Positions 21,642-31,217 of a DNA stretch of 64,000 nt are shown piece by piece. The first letter of the stretch is position 1, and each line of letters starts with the position of its first letter. The stretch lies in the NCBI RefSeq assembly GCF_015637705.1, contig NZ_JADOBE010000004.1:62001-126000 (forward strand). Reading direction: 5' to 3'. The notes beneath the pieces are model-generated. The model saw only the letters and a list, made by a program, of their open reading frames with translations, did not search any database and was not told the origin of the DNA. The stretch comes from Pseudomonas sp. N040 (lineage in GTDB: Bacteria > Pseudomonadota > Gammaproteobacteria > Pseudomonadales > Pseudomonadaceae). The translations under genes and the position numbers were made by a program.

Positions 21642-22085
21642 TCAGAGGCCCAGCCAGTAAGTGTAATAAACCGCGTCGCGCACATAGCCGAGCCGCTCAT
21701 ACAGCGCCTGGGCGGCGTGATTGTCACGCGCAGTTTCCAGTTGCAGACCACAGGCGCCACTGGCTTCAGCCATGCTGCGGGCCGCATTCAGCAATGCCTC
21801 GGCCAGTCCCTGGCGGCGCGCCGCCGGCGCCACGTACAAGTCACTGAGCAACCACGAGGGACGCAGGGCCAGGGATGCAAACAGCGGGTAAAGCTGCACA
21901 AAACCCTGTGCGCGCGCCTGTGGGTCCCGCGCAATCAGCAGCCGGGAGTCACCCCGGGCCAGGCGCTCGCCAAGAAAGCTGCGGATCTCCTCCGCCGGGC
22001 GCGGCACTTGGTAAAACTCCAGATAACCGCCGAACAGCCGGGTCAGGTCATCCAAGTCATGGGCAGTTGCGGCTAACACCGGCAT
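21642..22085 (-). CDS. GNAT family N-acetyltransferase
   Basis: A 147-aa GCN5-related acetyltransferase. The acetyl-CoA pyrophosphate loop is LYVAPAARRQGLAEALL (about 82-98) and the C-terminal ARDNHAAQALYERLGY segment is typical. Substrate unknown. It diverges from glcB and precedes the gcvR-like gene. Confidence 0.88.
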   Translation of the reverse strand: MPVLAATAHDLDDLTRLFGGYLEFYQVPRPAEEIRSFLGERLARGDSRLLIARDPQARAQGFVQLYPLFASLALRPSWLLSDLYVAPAARRQGLAEALLNAARSMAEASGACGLQLETARDNHAAQALYERLGYVRDAVYYTYWLGL

Positions 22086-22269
22086 TCCAGGTACTCCAGC
22101 GGGAATGCTCGCAGTATAGACAGGCGCGACTGACCGGCGGGACAGCCGTAGCGCCTGATTTTTGCCCGCAGTTCATGTAGTATGCGCCGGCTCGCACTAC
22201 ATGGCCGCCGTGCCGGGTGCTGGAGCCCTCCAGGCCGAGAGCCGTTCTGAGAAAGAGTTGAGGCAAGCA

Positions 22270-24450
22270 ATGACTGATCGCGTACAAGTCGGTGGCCTGC
22301 AGGTCGCCAAAGTTCTGTTCGACTTCGTCAACCACGAAGCCATTCCCGGAACCGGCGTGAGCGCCGAGCAGTTCTGGAGCGGTGCCGAAGCGGTCATCAA
22401 TGACCTGGCGCCGAAAAACCGCGCCCTGCTGGCCAAGCGTGACGCCATTCAGGTGCAGATCGACGGCTGGCACCAGGCCCGTGCCGGCCAGGCGCATGAC
22501 GCCGCCGCATACAAAGCCTTCCTGCAGGAGATCGGCTACCTGTTGCCGGAACCGGCTGACTTCAAGATCACCACGGAAAACGTCGACGCCGAAATCGCCA
22601 GCATGGCCGGCCCGCAGCTGGTGGTACCGGTGATGAACGCGCGCTTCGCCCTCAATGCTTCCAACGCCCGCTGGGGCTCGCTGTACGATGCCCTGTACGG
22701 CACCGACGTGATCAGCGAAGAAGGCGGCGCCGAAAAAGGCCGCGGCTACAACAAGGTCCGTGGTGACAAGGTCATCGCCTATGCCCGCGCCTTCCTCGAC
22801 CAGGCCGCGCCACTGGCTGCCGGTTCACACGTTGATTCCACCGGCTACCGCATCGAAGCCGGCAAACTGATCGTCAGCCTCAAGGGCGGCAGCAACAGCG
22901 GCCTGCAGAACGATGCCCAGCTGATCGGCTTCCAGGGTGACGCTGCAGCGCCGACCGCCATTCTGCTCAAGCACAACGGCCTGCACTTCGAAATCCAGAT
23001 CGACGCCAGCACCCCGGTCGGCCAGACCGACGCCGCCGGCGTCAAAGACGTGCTGATGGAAGCCGCGCTGACCACCATCATGGACTGCGAAGACTCGGTC
23101 GCCGCCGTTGATGCCGAAGACAAAGTGGTGATCTACAAGAACTGGCTCGGCCTGATGAAGGGCGACCTGGCGGAAGAAGTCGCCAAGGGCGGCACCACCT
23201 TCACCCGCACCATGAACCCGGACCGCGTCTACACCGCCATCAACGGTGGCAACCTGACCCTGCACGGCCGCAGCCTGCTGTTCGTGCGCAATGTGGGCCA
23301 CCTGATGACCATCGACGCCATCGTCGACAAAGACGGCTTCGAAGTGCCGGAAGGCATCATGGACGGCCTGGTTACCAGCCTGATTGCCCTGCATGACCTC
23401 AAAGGCAACAGCAGCCGCAAGAACAGCCGTACCGGTTCGATGTACATCGTCAAGCCGAAGATGCACGGTCCGGAAGAAGCTGCTTTCACCAACGAGCTGT
23501 TCGGCCGCATCGAAGACGTGCTGGGCATGCCGCGCAACACGCTCAAGGTCGGCATCATGGACGAAGAGCGGCGGACTACCGTCAACCTCAAGGCGTGCAT
23601 CAAGGCCGCCAGCGAGCGCGTGGTGTTCATCAACACCGGCTTCCTCGACCGTACCGGTGACGAGCTGCACACCTCCATGGAAGCCGGCGCCATGGTGCGC
23701 AAAGCCGCCATGAAGGCCGAGAAGTGGATCAACGCCTACGAGAACTGGAACGTCGACATCGGCCTGGCCGCCGGCCTGCAGGGGCGCGCCCAGATCGGCA
23801 AAGGCATGTGGGCCATGCCCGACCTGATGGCCGCCATGGTTGAGCAGAAGATCGCTCACCCGCTGGCTGGTGCCAACACCGCCTGGGTTCCTTCGCCGAC
23901 TGCGGCCTCCCTGCACGCCCTGCACTACCACAAGGTCGACGTATTCGCCCGTCAGGCCGAGCTGGCTACCCGTGCACGCGCCTCGCTGGACGACATCCTG
24001 ACCATCCCGTTGGCGCCCAACACCAACTGGACGGCCGAAGAAGTGCAGAACGAGCTGGACAACAACGCCCAGGGCATCCTCGGCTATGTGGTGCGCTGGA
24101 TCGACCAGGGCGTCGGCTGCTCCAAGGTGCCGGACATCAACGACGTCGGCCTGATGGAAGACCGCGCCACCCTGCGCATCTCCAGCCAGCACATTGCCAA
24201 CTGGCTGCGGCATGGCGTGGTCAGCCTTGAGCAGGTGATGGAAACCCTCAAGCGCATGGCGCCGGTGGTGGACCGGCAGAACGCCAACGACCCGCTGTAC
24301 CGCCCACTGGCGCCAAACTTCGACGACAACATCGCCTTCCAGGCGGCGGTCGAGCTGGTGGTCGAGGGCACCAAGCAGCCCAACGGCTACACCGAGCCGG
24401 TGCTGCACCGTCGCCGTCGCGAGTTCAAGGCCAGGAATGGCCTGAAGTAA
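22270..24450 (+). CDS. glcB: Malate synthase G
   Basis: Condenses glyoxylate with acetyl-CoA to malate, allowing growth on C2 compounds and fatty acids. I start at [11 protein letters not shown] (22270) giving 726 aa, the usual G-isoform length; the frame is open upstream. Mg-binding/active-site segments [31 protein letters not shown] and [15 protein letters not shown] are present. It ends with a good terminator. Neighbouring acyl-CoA synthetase supports an acetyl-CoA-using physiology. Confidence 0.97.
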   Translation: MTDRVQVGGLQVAKVLFDFVNHEAIPGTGVSAEQFWSGAEAVINDLAPKNRALLAKRDAIQVQIDGWHQARAGQAHDAAAYKAFLQEIGYLLPEPADFKITTENVDAEIASMAGPQLVVPVMNARFALNASNARWGSLYDALYGTDVISEEGGAEKGRGYNKVRGDKVIAYARAFLDQAAPLAAGSHVDSTGYRIEAGKLIVSLKGGSNSGLQNDAQLIGFQGDAAAPTAILLKHNGLHFEIQIDASTPVGQTDAAGVKDVLMEAALTTIMDCEDSVAAVDAEDKVVIYKNWLGLMKGDLAEEVAKGGTTFTRTMNPDRVYTAINGGNLTLHGRSLLFVRNVGHLMTIDAIVDKDGFEVPEGIMDGLVTSLIALHDLKGNSSRKNSRTGSMYIVKPKMHGPEEAAFTNELFGRIEDVLGMPRNTLKVGIMDEERRTTVNLKACIKAASERVVFINTGFLDRTGDELHTSMEAGAMVRKAAMKAEKWINAYENWNVDIGLAAGLQGRAQIGKGMWAMPDLMAAMVEQKIAHPLAGANTAWVPSPTAASLHALHYHKVDVFARQAELATRARASLDDILTIPLAPNTNWTAEEVQNELDNNAQGILGYVVRWIDQGVGCSKVPDINDVGLMEDRATLRISSQHIANWLRHGVVSLEQVMETLKRMAPVVDRQNANDPLYRPLAPNFDDNIAFQAAVELVVEGTKQPNGYTEPVLHRRRREFKARNGLK

Positions 24451-24508
24451 CCCGCCCAGCAAATCCGGACGGGAGGCAGCAATTGTCCCCGCCTGGCTGC
24501 AACAGACC

Positions 24509-24533
24509 AACGCCCCGACTGGTTCGGGGCGTT
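24509..24533 (+). terminator. Intrinsic terminator after glcB
   Basis: Ten-bp stem AACGCCCCGA / TCGGGGCGTT with a 5-nt loop followed by a T-containing tail, 58 bp after the glcB stop and before the 3' end of the convergent araC-type gene. It could serve both directions. Confidence 0.8.
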
Positions 24534-24567
24534 TGCATTTAGGCCGCGGCACTGGCGCCAGCCCGGC

Positions 24568-25602
24568 TCAGGCTTTGGCCTCCCGGCGATAGGCATTCGG
24601 CGGCATGCCGAACCAGCGGCTGCAGGAGCGGTTGAACGAGCTCTGCTCGCTGTAGCCCAGGGCTGCGGAAATTTCCGCCAGCGGCAAAGCCGAGTCCAGC
24701 AGCAGGCTGCTGGCGCGCTGCCGGCGCAGGCGATCGACAATCTCTTCAAAGTAGCAACCCTGTTCGGCCAGCCGCCGCTGCAGGGTGCGCTCATGCAGGC
24801 CCAACTGCTGGGCCACGCGGACCAGGCTGCCGCCGCCGACAGCCAGCTGGCGTTCCACCAGCGATTCCACCTGATGGGTCACGTCGAGCGGAAAGCGCCG
24901 CACGATGTTCTGCACGAAGCGCTCGGCGGTCTCGCGCAGGCTGCCACCAGCGCTGGCCAGGGGAATCTCCAGCAGCCTTGCCGGGATGCTCAGGGCATCC
25001 TGCGGGCGACCGAAACCCAGGCTGCCGGCAAAGTACCGCTGATAACACTCGGCGCTGCAACCGGCCGGGTGGCGGAAGTCGACATGCCAGTCGGTGCCGC
25101 TTTCACCACTGAGCATTTGCAGGGTGCGCTGCAGGATGCCGTAGGACAGCTCGACCGGCTGCCGGCGCAGCCAGGCATCCTGCAGGGTCAGCTCGTAGCA
25201 AATGCGCATGTAACCGTGTCGCCCGCTGTCCGCGTCGAGCAGCAGTTGCGCATTCGGCGTGTGGTAGGGCAGATGCCGGGCAATGTTCGCCAGGGACTCG
25301 CCCAGGGTTGCCGAGTGCTGGGCGATCAGGGCAACGGTGCCGAGTACCGAGATATCCTGCTGCAGCGACAGGCGCAGGCCAAAGTCGGGGACCGCAAGCT
25401 GCGTCGCTGCGGCATCCAGTACCTGGGCCACCCGGTCCAGCGCGACACAGTCCTCGGGATTCTCCAGCATCCGCCGGCTCAACCCTGCGCCCTGGAGCAA
25501 GGCATCGACATCACCGCCAAGACTTTGCACCAGCGCAGGGAAACCGCTCAGGGCGCGGGCCCTGATCAGTGCGGGTGCGGTGTGCATCGGCCTGGCATTC
25601 AT
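24568..25602 (-). CDS. AraC-family transcriptional regulator (OruR-like)
   Basis: A 344-aa regulator with an N-terminal 'arabinose-binding domain' type sensor region (about 20-205) and a C-terminal AraC double HTH (about 240-335: LVRVAQQLGLHERTLQRRLAEQGCYFEEIVDRLRRQRA ... LAEISAALGYSEQSSFNRSCSRWFG). The frame extends 55 codons upstream; I prefer the ATG at 25602 (MNARPMHTAP), though 25587 is possible and neither has a strong ribosome-binding site. It is divergent from the acyl-CoA synthetase gene, which it probably controls. Confidence 0.87.
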   Translation of the reverse strand: MNARPMHTAPALIRARALSGFPALVQSLGGDVDALLQGAGLSRRMLENPEDCVALDRVAQVLDAAATQLAVPDFGLRLSLQQDISVLGTVALIAQHSATLGESLANIARHLPYHTPNAQLLLDADSGRHGYMRICYELTLQDAWLRRQPVELSYGILQRTLQMLSGESGTDWHVDFRHPAGCSAECYQRYFAGSLGFGRPQDALSIPARLLEIPLASAGGSLRETAERFVQNIVRRFPLDVTHQVESLVERQLAVGGGSLVRVAQQLGLHERTLQRRLAEQGCYFEEIVDRLRRQRASSLLLDSALPLAEISAALGYSEQSSFNRSCSRWFGMPPNAYRREAKA

Positions 25603-25634
25603 GTCATGAAGTGTAAAAACAATGTCACCAAGTG
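25601..25634. promoter_or_regulatory. Putative AraC-type operator: direct repeat with 21-bp period
   Basis: ATGTCATGAAGTG (25601-25613) and ATGTCACCAAGTG (25622-25634) match at 11 of 13 positions and are offset by exactly 21 bp, two helical turns. Direct repeats with this spacing are the usual target of AraC-family proteins. The site overlaps the araC-type start codon region, compatible with autoregulation plus control of acs. Confidence 0.55.
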
Positions 25635-25759
25635 CCAATACCCGATACAACTCCGCCAAGCAATATCGCAGACTATCCTTGGAGTGCCCGATGCCGCCCT
25701 GCCCGCTGGCATAGGCAGAGTACTCACCCTGGCGAAATCCAACCGACGAGGAACATCGA

Positions 25760-27397
25760 ATGAGCAACCCCTACAGCGGCGGACTGGACAAGAACGCCGC
25801 CAACCATGTGGCACTGTCGCCATTGAGCTTCCTCGAGCGCTCGGCCGGCATCTACCCCGAACACCTGGCGGTGGTGCATGGCGCGCGCCGCTTCAACTGG
25901 CGCGAGACCTATGCACGCTGCCGTCAGCTGGCCTCGGCACTGGCGGCAGTGGGGGTGGGCAAGGACGACACGGTGGCGGTACTGCTGGCCAACACCCCGG
26001 AAATGTATGAATGCCATTTCGGCGTGCCCATGACCGGCGCCGTGCTGAATGCCATCAATACCCGCCTGGATGCCGAAACCGTCGCCTTCATCCTCAATCA
26101 CGGCGAGGCCAGGGTCCTGATCACCGATCGCGAATTCTCGCCGGTGGTGCGTGCGGCGCTGCACGGGGTAGAGCGCCCGCTGCTGATCATCGACGTGTGC
26201 GACAGCGAATACCAGGGCGAAGGCGAGCGCGTCGGTTCACGCGAGTATGAGGAATTCATCGCTGCCGGCGATCCGCACTTTGCCTGGCAGCTGCCGGCTG
26301 ACGAGTGGGATGCGATCGCCCTGAACTACACCTCGGGCACCACCGGCAATCCCAAGGGCGTGGTGGTGCACCACCGCGGCGCCTACCTGGGCGCCCTGTC
26401 CAACCTGGTGTCCTGGGGCATGCCGCCGCAGTCGGTGTACCTCTGGACCCTGCCGATGTTCCATTGCAACGGCTGGTGTTTCCCCTGGGCCATGGCGGCC
26501 AACTCGGGAACCAACGTATGCCTGCGCAGGGTCGACCCGCAGCTGATCTTCCAGGCCATCCGCGAACACAAGGTCAGCCACTACTGCGGCGCGCCGATCG
26601 TCCAGGCCATGCTGATCAATGCCCCGGCAGCCCTGCGCGACGGCATCGAACAGCAGGTCGCGACGTTGGTGGCCGGCGCCGCCCCACCCGTGGCGGTGAT
26701 CGAGGGCATGAGCCAGCTCGGCTTCGACCTCACCCACGTCTACGGCCTGACCGAAACCTACGGACCGTCGTCAGTCTGCGCCAAGCACGCAGACTGGCAG
26801 GACCTCGGGCTGGAAGAGCAGGCACGCCTGAATTCCCGCCAGGGCGTGCCCTACCACTGCCAGGACGGCATCAGCGTGCGCGATCCGGAAACCCTGCTGG
26901 AAGTCCCGCGCGACGGCGAAACCATGGGCGAGATCATGTTCCGCGGCAACATGGTGATGAAGGGCTACCTGAAGAACCCGACCGCCACCGAAGAGTCCTT
27001 CGCCGGCGGCTGGTACCACACGGGTGATCTGGCGGTCATGCATCCTGATGGCTACGTGAAGATCAAGGACCGCAGCAAGGACATCATCATCTCCGGTGGT
27101 GAAAACATCAGCTCGATCGAGGTCGAGGATGTGCTCTACCGCCATCCGGCGGTAATGGCGGCAGCCGTGGTGGCGGCTCCCGACGAGAAATGGGGCGAGG
27201 TGCCCTGCGCCTTCCTCGAACTGCGCGATGGCCATGCGCCGACCGTGGAGGAGCTGACCGCGTTCTGCCGCGAGCGCCTGGCCCGCTTCAAGGTGCCCAA
27301 GCAGTTCATCTTCGGCGTGCTGCCGAAGACCTCCACCGGCAAGATCCAGAAGTTCATCCTGCGCCAGCAGGCCCGTTCCACCGATGCACTCGAGTAA
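25760..27397 (+). CDS. Medium/long-chain acyl-CoA synthetase (AlkK-like)
   Basis: Adenylate-forming ligase activating a carboxylic acid to its CoA thioester, 545 aa. The AMP-binding P-loop is YTSGTTGNPKG near residue 190; the A5 motif is VYGLTETYGP, A7 is GWYHTGDLAVMHPDGYVKIKDR, A8 hinge KDIIISGGENIS, and the catalytic Lys is in KTSTGKIQ near the C terminus. Closest in feel to AlkK/fadD3-type and methylmercaptopropionate-CoA ligases; substrate chain length is inferred only. A GAGGAA precedes the ATG. It is followed 9 bp later by a hydrolase gene. Confidence 0.9.
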   Translation: MSNPYSGGLDKNAANHVALSPLSFLERSAGIYPEHLAVVHGARRFNWRETYARCRQLASALAAVGVGKDDTVAVLLANTPEMYECHFGVPMTGAVLNAINTRLDAETVAFILNHGEARVLITDREFSPVVRAALHGVERPLLIIDVCDSEYQGEGERVGSREYEEFIAAGDPHFAWQLPADEWDAIALNYTSGTTGNPKGVVVHHRGAYLGALSNLVSWGMPPQSVYLWTLPMFHCNGWCFPWAMAANSGTNVCLRRVDPQLIFQAIREHKVSHYCGAPIVQAMLINAPAALRDGIEQQVATLVAGAAPPVAVIEGMSQLGFDLTHVYGLTETYGPSSVCAKHADWQDLGLEEQARLNSRQGVPYHCQDGISVRDPETLLEVPRDGETMGEIMFRGNMVMKGYLKNPTATEESFAGGWYHTGDLAVMHPDGYVKIKDRSKDIIISGGENISSIEVEDVLYRHPAVMAAAVVAAPDEKWGEVPCAFLELRDGHAPTVEELTAFCRERLARFKVPKQFIFGVLPKTSTGKIQKFILRQQARSTDALE

Positions 27398-27406
27398 CCC
27401 GGAGGC

Positions 27407-28228
27407 ATGACCTTGGACTCCCCCATGCGCAAGCTGCAGATCAACGGCCTGCAGATGAACGTGCTGGTCGCCGGCGAAGGCGAGCCGGTACTGCTGCTGC
27501 ACGGCTTCCCCGACACCCACGAAGTCTGGCGCAAGCAGATCCCGGCACTGGTCGAGGCCGGCTATCAGGTGATCGCCCCGGATACCCGCGGTTGCGGCGA
27601 ATCGCAGATAGCGCCGCGGGTGGCCGACTATCATCGCGACCAGCTGGTGGACGATCTGCGCGCACTGCTCGACGCCCTGCAGATCGACAAGGTGCGCCTG
27701 GTCGCGCATGACTGGGGCGCGGTGCAGGGCTGGCTATTTACCCTCAAGCACCCCGAGCGGGTCGAGCGTTATATCCCGCTATCGGTCGGGCATCCGGCGG
27801 CTTACGGCAGCGGCGGCCTGGCACAGAAGCTCAAGGGCTGGTACGTGGTGATGTTCCAGTTGCGCGGCTTCCCCGAATGGCTGTTCAAGGCTGGCAACTG
27901 GTGGTTCTTCCGCAAGTTCACCGCTTTCCCCGAAGAGTTCGCGAGCTGGAAGGCCACCCTTGAGCGACCCGGCAGGCTCAGCCCGGGCATCAACTACTAC
28001 CGTGCCAACTTCGATCTGGTGCTGCCCAAGGCCTGGCCCAAGGCCAAGGTGCCGGTGTCCGGCATCGTCAGTACCGGCGACCGTTACCTGACCATTGGCC
28101 AGATGCGCGATTCGGCCAGGTTCGTCGACGGCCCCTTCCGGTATGCAGTGGTCGAAGGCGCCAACCACTGGCTGCAGGTGCACATGCCGGAGAAGGTCAA
28201 CCCGCTGCTGCTCGAGTTCCTCAAATAA
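27407..28228 (+). CDS. Alpha/beta hydrolase, epoxide hydrolase-like
   Basis: A 273-aa alpha/beta-fold enzyme. The oxyanion region is LLLHGFPDTHEVW, and the nucleophile elbow VAHDWGAVQG carries Asp rather than Ser, as in epoxide hydrolases and haloalkane dehalogenases; a catalytic His lies in EGANHWLQ. Substrate unknown. Start choice is odd: GGAGG at 27401-27405 is only 1 nt before the ATG at 27407 but 7 nt before a TTG at 27413, so the TTG may be the real start. Probably in one operon with the acyl-CoA synthetase. Confidence 0.85.
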   Translation: MTLDSPMRKLQINGLQMNVLVAGEGEPVLLLHGFPDTHEVWRKQIPALVEAGYQVIAPDTRGCGESQIAPRVADYHRDQLVDDLRALLDALQIDKVRLVAHDWGAVQGWLFTLKHPERVERYIPLSVGHPAAYGSGGLAQKLKGWYVVMFQLRGFPEWLFKAGNWWFFRKFTAFPEEFASWKATLERPGRLSPGINYYRANFDLVLPKAWPKAKVPVSGIVSTGDRYLTIGQMRDSARFVDGPFRYAVVEGANHWLQVHMPEKVNPLLLEFLK

Positions 28229-28293
28229 CGCGCCAACGGCCCTCCATCTGGATATGACAATGGCCGGATAGCGGTCTTGACAGGAAGAACGTC

Positions 28294-28989
28294 ATGCAAA
28301 AATTTCGCTTTGAAATCCTCTTCGCCGCGGTGTTGCTGGCGCTGTTTCTCGCCTTCGCCCATTGGCAGGCTCCGGGCAACCCGCTTAGCGCGGCAGAGAT
28401 CCGCGACTACCTGGCAAAGCTCGAGGACTCGCCAATCCCGCCGGACGAGAAAGCCGCCGCACTCGAGCATTTCAAGGCCTGGGCCGAGGCTGATGATGGT
28501 CAGCCGGTGTACATGCTCAACCTGATGCGCTACCTGCCCAGGTTGCGCACTGACGTGCCTGGCGTGGAGGGCTTCAGCGGCACTGCCGAGCAGGCCAACG
28601 CCCATTACGAGCAAGGCATCGCCCCGGTGCTGATGCGCCTGGGCGTCAGCGTGATGTTCGCCAGCGAAATGCAGGGCGTCATCGCTGGCGAGCAGCCGAG
28701 CACCAACCTGATCGCCTACGAGCCGGAGGTGGATAACTGGGACCGTGTGCTGATCGTGCGCTACCCCAGCCGCCGCGCCTTCCTCGATCTGGTCACCGAC
28801 CCACAGTACCAGCCCTATGTGCCTTACAAGCTGGCCTCGGTGATGGTTGCGCTGACCCCGATGAAAGGCGATGTAGTGCTGCCTGACAGCATCCCCGGCA
28901 TGGCCGCCATCCTGCTCATCCTGTTTTTTGCGGTGGCCTGGCTGCGGGCCTTGCGGCGAACCCGTGGGCAGCAAGCCTGGCCAAAGTAG
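28294..28989 (+). CDS. Membrane-flanked DUF1330-like protein of unknown function
   Basis: A 231-aa protein with hydrophobic segments at about 8-22 (ILFAAVLLALFLAFA) and about 199-218 (GMAAILLILFFAVAWLRAL) enclosing a soluble domain. The domain (VYMLNLMRYLP ... HYEQGIAPVLMRLGV ... WDRVLIVRYPSRRAFLDLVTDPQYQPYVPYKLASV) follows the pattern of DUF1330/dimeric alpha-beta-barrel proteins. I do not recognise a function. It lies downstream of the acyl-CoA synthetase/hydrolase pair on the same strand. Confidence 0.65.
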   Translation: MQKFRFEILFAAVLLALFLAFAHWQAPGNPLSAAEIRDYLAKLEDSPIPPDEKAAALEHFKAWAEADDGQPVYMLNLMRYLPRLRTDVPGVEGFSGTAEQANAHYEQGIAPVLMRLGVSVMFASEMQGVIAGEQPSTNLIAYEPEVDNWDRVLIVRYPSRRAFLDLVTDPQYQPYVPYKLASVMVALTPMKGDVVLPDSIPGMAAILLILFFAVAWLRALRRTRGQQAWPK

Positions 28990-29117
28990 AAAGCCCATTG
29001 GCAACCGCACAGTTGGCGCCTGCCCGGCCAGAACGGCCGGAATGCCCTGCGCGCTCGATGAATAGCACTGCCGTCGCCATTGGCGGCGATCCTGAAATGC
29101 CTACCGAGGAATAATCG

Positions 29118-30293
29118 ATGAAAGCCGTAGTCTGCCAAAACACCGAACTGAGCGTGGTCGAGCTGCCGGAGCCGGTACCCGCCAAGGGTCAGGCCCTGCT
29201 CAAGGTCCTGCGCTGTGGCATCTGCGGTTCCGACCTGCATCTGCGCCATCACTGCGATCACATGAAAACCCTGATGGGCAAGATCGGCTATGCCAAGAAT
29301 TTCCCCAGCAGCACCGATCCTGTGGTGTTCGGCCACGAGTTCTGCGCCGAGGTGCTCGACTACGGTCCCGGCTCAGAGCGCAAGCTCAAGCCCGGCACCC
29401 GGGTAGTCGCCCAACCACTGCTTCGCGTGGGCACTGACATCGACATGGCCGGTCTGTCGAAGGTCACCACCGGAGCCTATGCCGAGCGCCTGCTCCTGCA
29501 GGAGTCGACCCTGGTGCCGGTACCCAACGGTCTGTCTTCGGACCTGGCCGCCCTCACCGAGCCCATGGCGGTCGGCTGGCATGCCGTTCGCCGCAGCGAG
29601 ATCAAGAAGAAGGATCTGGCAATCGTCATCGGCTGCGGGCCAGTGGGCCTGGCGGTGATCTGCCTGCTAAAGGCCCGCGGCGTCGCCACGGTAGTCGCCA
29701 GTGACTTTTCCGCGGGCCGCCGCGCGCTGGCAAAAAGGTGTGGCGCCGATGTGGTGATCAACCCGGCCGAAACCTCGCCCTATTCCAACTGGGATGAGTA
29801 CGGCTTCATTCCCGATCTTGCCGGCCTATTGGAGCTGGGCCTGGGTACCCGCGAAAAACTGGGCAAACTGCCTCTGCCCTGGTGGCATGTCTGGCGCCTG
29901 GCCGAGCTGCTCGGTGCGGCCAATGCGCCACGCCCGGTGATTTTCGAATGCGTCGGCGTGCCCGGTCTGCTGCAACAGGTGATTGAGGGTGCGCCGCTGC
30001 AATCGCGCGTGGTGGTGGTTGGCGTCTGCATGCAGGTCGACCGGATCGAGCCGGCCCTGGCGATTCACAAGGAGATCGATCTGCGCTTCGTGCTTGGCCA
30101 TTCGCCGCTGGAGTACCGCGACACCGTGCACATGATCGCCGAGGGCAAGGTCAACTGCGCCCCGATGATCACCGGCGTGGTCGGCCTGGACGGGGTGGCC
30201 AATGCCTTCGATGCGCTGAAGGACCCGGAGAAGCACGCCAAGATCCTCATCGACCCGAGCAGCAGCGCCACCCAGCCCGTCAGCCCGGCCTGA
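29118..30293 (+). CDS. Zinc-type medium-chain alcohol dehydrogenase
   Basis: A 391-aa MDR-superfamily NAD(P)-dependent dehydrogenase. Catalytic zinc ligands are expected at C36 (CGICGSDLH), H73-E74 (FGHEF) and a later acidic residue; the four-cysteine structural-zinc lobe is absent, with HHCDHMKTLMGK instead. Rossmann motif: VIGCGPVGLAV near 171. It carries an insertion-like segment (about 215-265, SPYSNWDEYGFIPDLAG...WWHVWRLAELL). Substrate unknown; could oxidise an alcohol or threonine-like compound. Confidence 0.85.
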   Translation: MKAVVCQNTELSVVELPEPVPAKGQALLKVLRCGICGSDLHLRHHCDHMKTLMGKIGYAKNFPSSTDPVVFGHEFCAEVLDYGPGSERKLKPGTRVVAQPLLRVGTDIDMAGLSKVTTGAYAERLLLQESTLVPVPNGLSSDLAALTEPMAVGWHAVRRSEIKKKDLAIVIGCGPVGLAVICLLKARGVATVVASDFSAGRRALAKRCGADVVINPAETSPYSNWDEYGFIPDLAGLLELGLGTREKLGKLPLPWWHVWRLAELLGAANAPRPVIFECVGVPGLLQQVIEGAPLQSRVVVVGVCMQVDRIEPALAIHKEIDLRFVLGHSPLEYRDTVHMIAEGKVNCAPMITGVVGLDGVANAFDALKDPEKHAKILIDPSSSATQPVSPA

Positions 30294-30495
30294 TCCGGCC
30301 GCCATCCCAGCGCCACGGACGCCCCCGGGCGCCGGGATGGTGATTGCTGAGGGTTCAGTGCTGCGCCAGGCAATGATGGCTGGTCCCCGGCACGACAATA
30401 GCCTTTACCGATCAGGCTTATTCCATAAATCAATTTCGGCAATCAGCGCCGGTAACCTAATATCCTCCCCGTCAACCAACCACGAGGATTTACCG

Positions 30496-31059
30496 ATGTC
30501 GCTGATCAACACCCAAGTCCAGCCGTTCAAAGCCAATGCCTTCCACAACGGCAAGTTCATCTCGGTTACCGAACAGTCCCTCCAGGGCAAGTGGTCGGTA
30601 CTGATCTTCATGCCGGCCGCCTTCACCTTCAACTGCCCGACCGAGATCGAAGACGCTGCCAACAACTACGCCGAATTCCAGAAGGCCGGTGCCGAGGTTT
30701 ACATCGTCACCACCGACACCCATTTCTCGCACAAGGTCTGGCACGAAACTTCGCCAGCAGTGGGCAAGGCGCAGTTCCCGCTGATCGGCGACCCGACTCA
30801 CGCCCTGACCAACGCCTTCGGCGTGCACATTCCGGAAGAAGGCCTGGCCCTGCGTGGCACCTTCGTGATCAACCCGGAAGGCGTGATCAAGACCGTGGAA
30901 ATCCACTCCAACGAGATCGCCCGTGACGTCTCCGAAACCCTGCGCAAGCTGAAGGCTGCCCAGTACACCGCCAGCCACCCGGGTGAAGTCTGCCCGGCCA
31001 AGTGGAAGGAAGGCGAAAAGACCCTGGCGCCGTCTCTGGACCTGGTCGGAAAAATCTGA
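30496..31059 (+). CDS. ahpC: AhpC, alkyl hydroperoxide peroxidase (2-Cys peroxiredoxin)
   Basis: Reduces hydrogen peroxide and organic hydroperoxides. I start at MSLINTQVQPFKAN (187 aa, family norm; GAGGA upstream). The peroxidatic cysteine is C47 in FNCPTE and the resolving one C166 in GEVCPAKW. It is reduced by AhpF, encoded downstream after a terminator and a repeat. An OxyR site is expected in the AT-richer 200 bp upstream, but I could not align one convincingly. Confidence 0.97.
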   Translation: MSLINTQVQPFKANAFHNGKFISVTEQSLQGKWSVLIFMPAAFTFNCPTEIEDAANNYAEFQKAGAEVYIVTTDTHFSHKVWHETSPAVGKAQFPLIGDPTHALTNAFGVHIPEEGLALRGTFVINPEGVIKTVEIHSNEIARDVSETLRKLKAAQYTASHPGEVCPAKWKEGEKTLAPSLDLVGKI

Positions 31060-31075
31060 GACGCCGCGCCGGCCT

Positions 31076-31152
31076 GTAGGGTGGGAAACTCGCGAAGCGA
31101 GTTCCCACCATGGCCCCATGGTGGAAAAGGTCTTTGACCGTTTCCACCCTAC
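31076..31152. repeat. GTAGGGTGGA-type double-hairpin repeat (copy 1)
   Basis: Bounded by GTAGGGTGGG and CCACCCTAC. Contains two hairpins, one around ACTCGCGAAGCGAGT and one GGTGGAAAAGGTC/GACCGTTTCCACC (one mismatch). The same architecture occurs at 59465-59543. Lies in the ahpC-ahpF gap. Confidence 0.75.
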
Positions 31153-31217
31153 GCCCTACCGAGCCAGCTAGATCGTCACCGCCTGAAGCAGTCCCACAGG
31201 ACTCCCCAAGGTGCCCG

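Noticed and set aside
22825..24552. 575-codon minus-strand frame opposite glcB
   Set aside because: Antisense shadow of malate synthase G.
30294..30495. OxyR binding site upstream of ahpC
   Set aside because: Region is AT-richer near ATCAGGCTTATTCCATAAAT, but I could not fit the ATAG-type consensus spacing well enough to call it.
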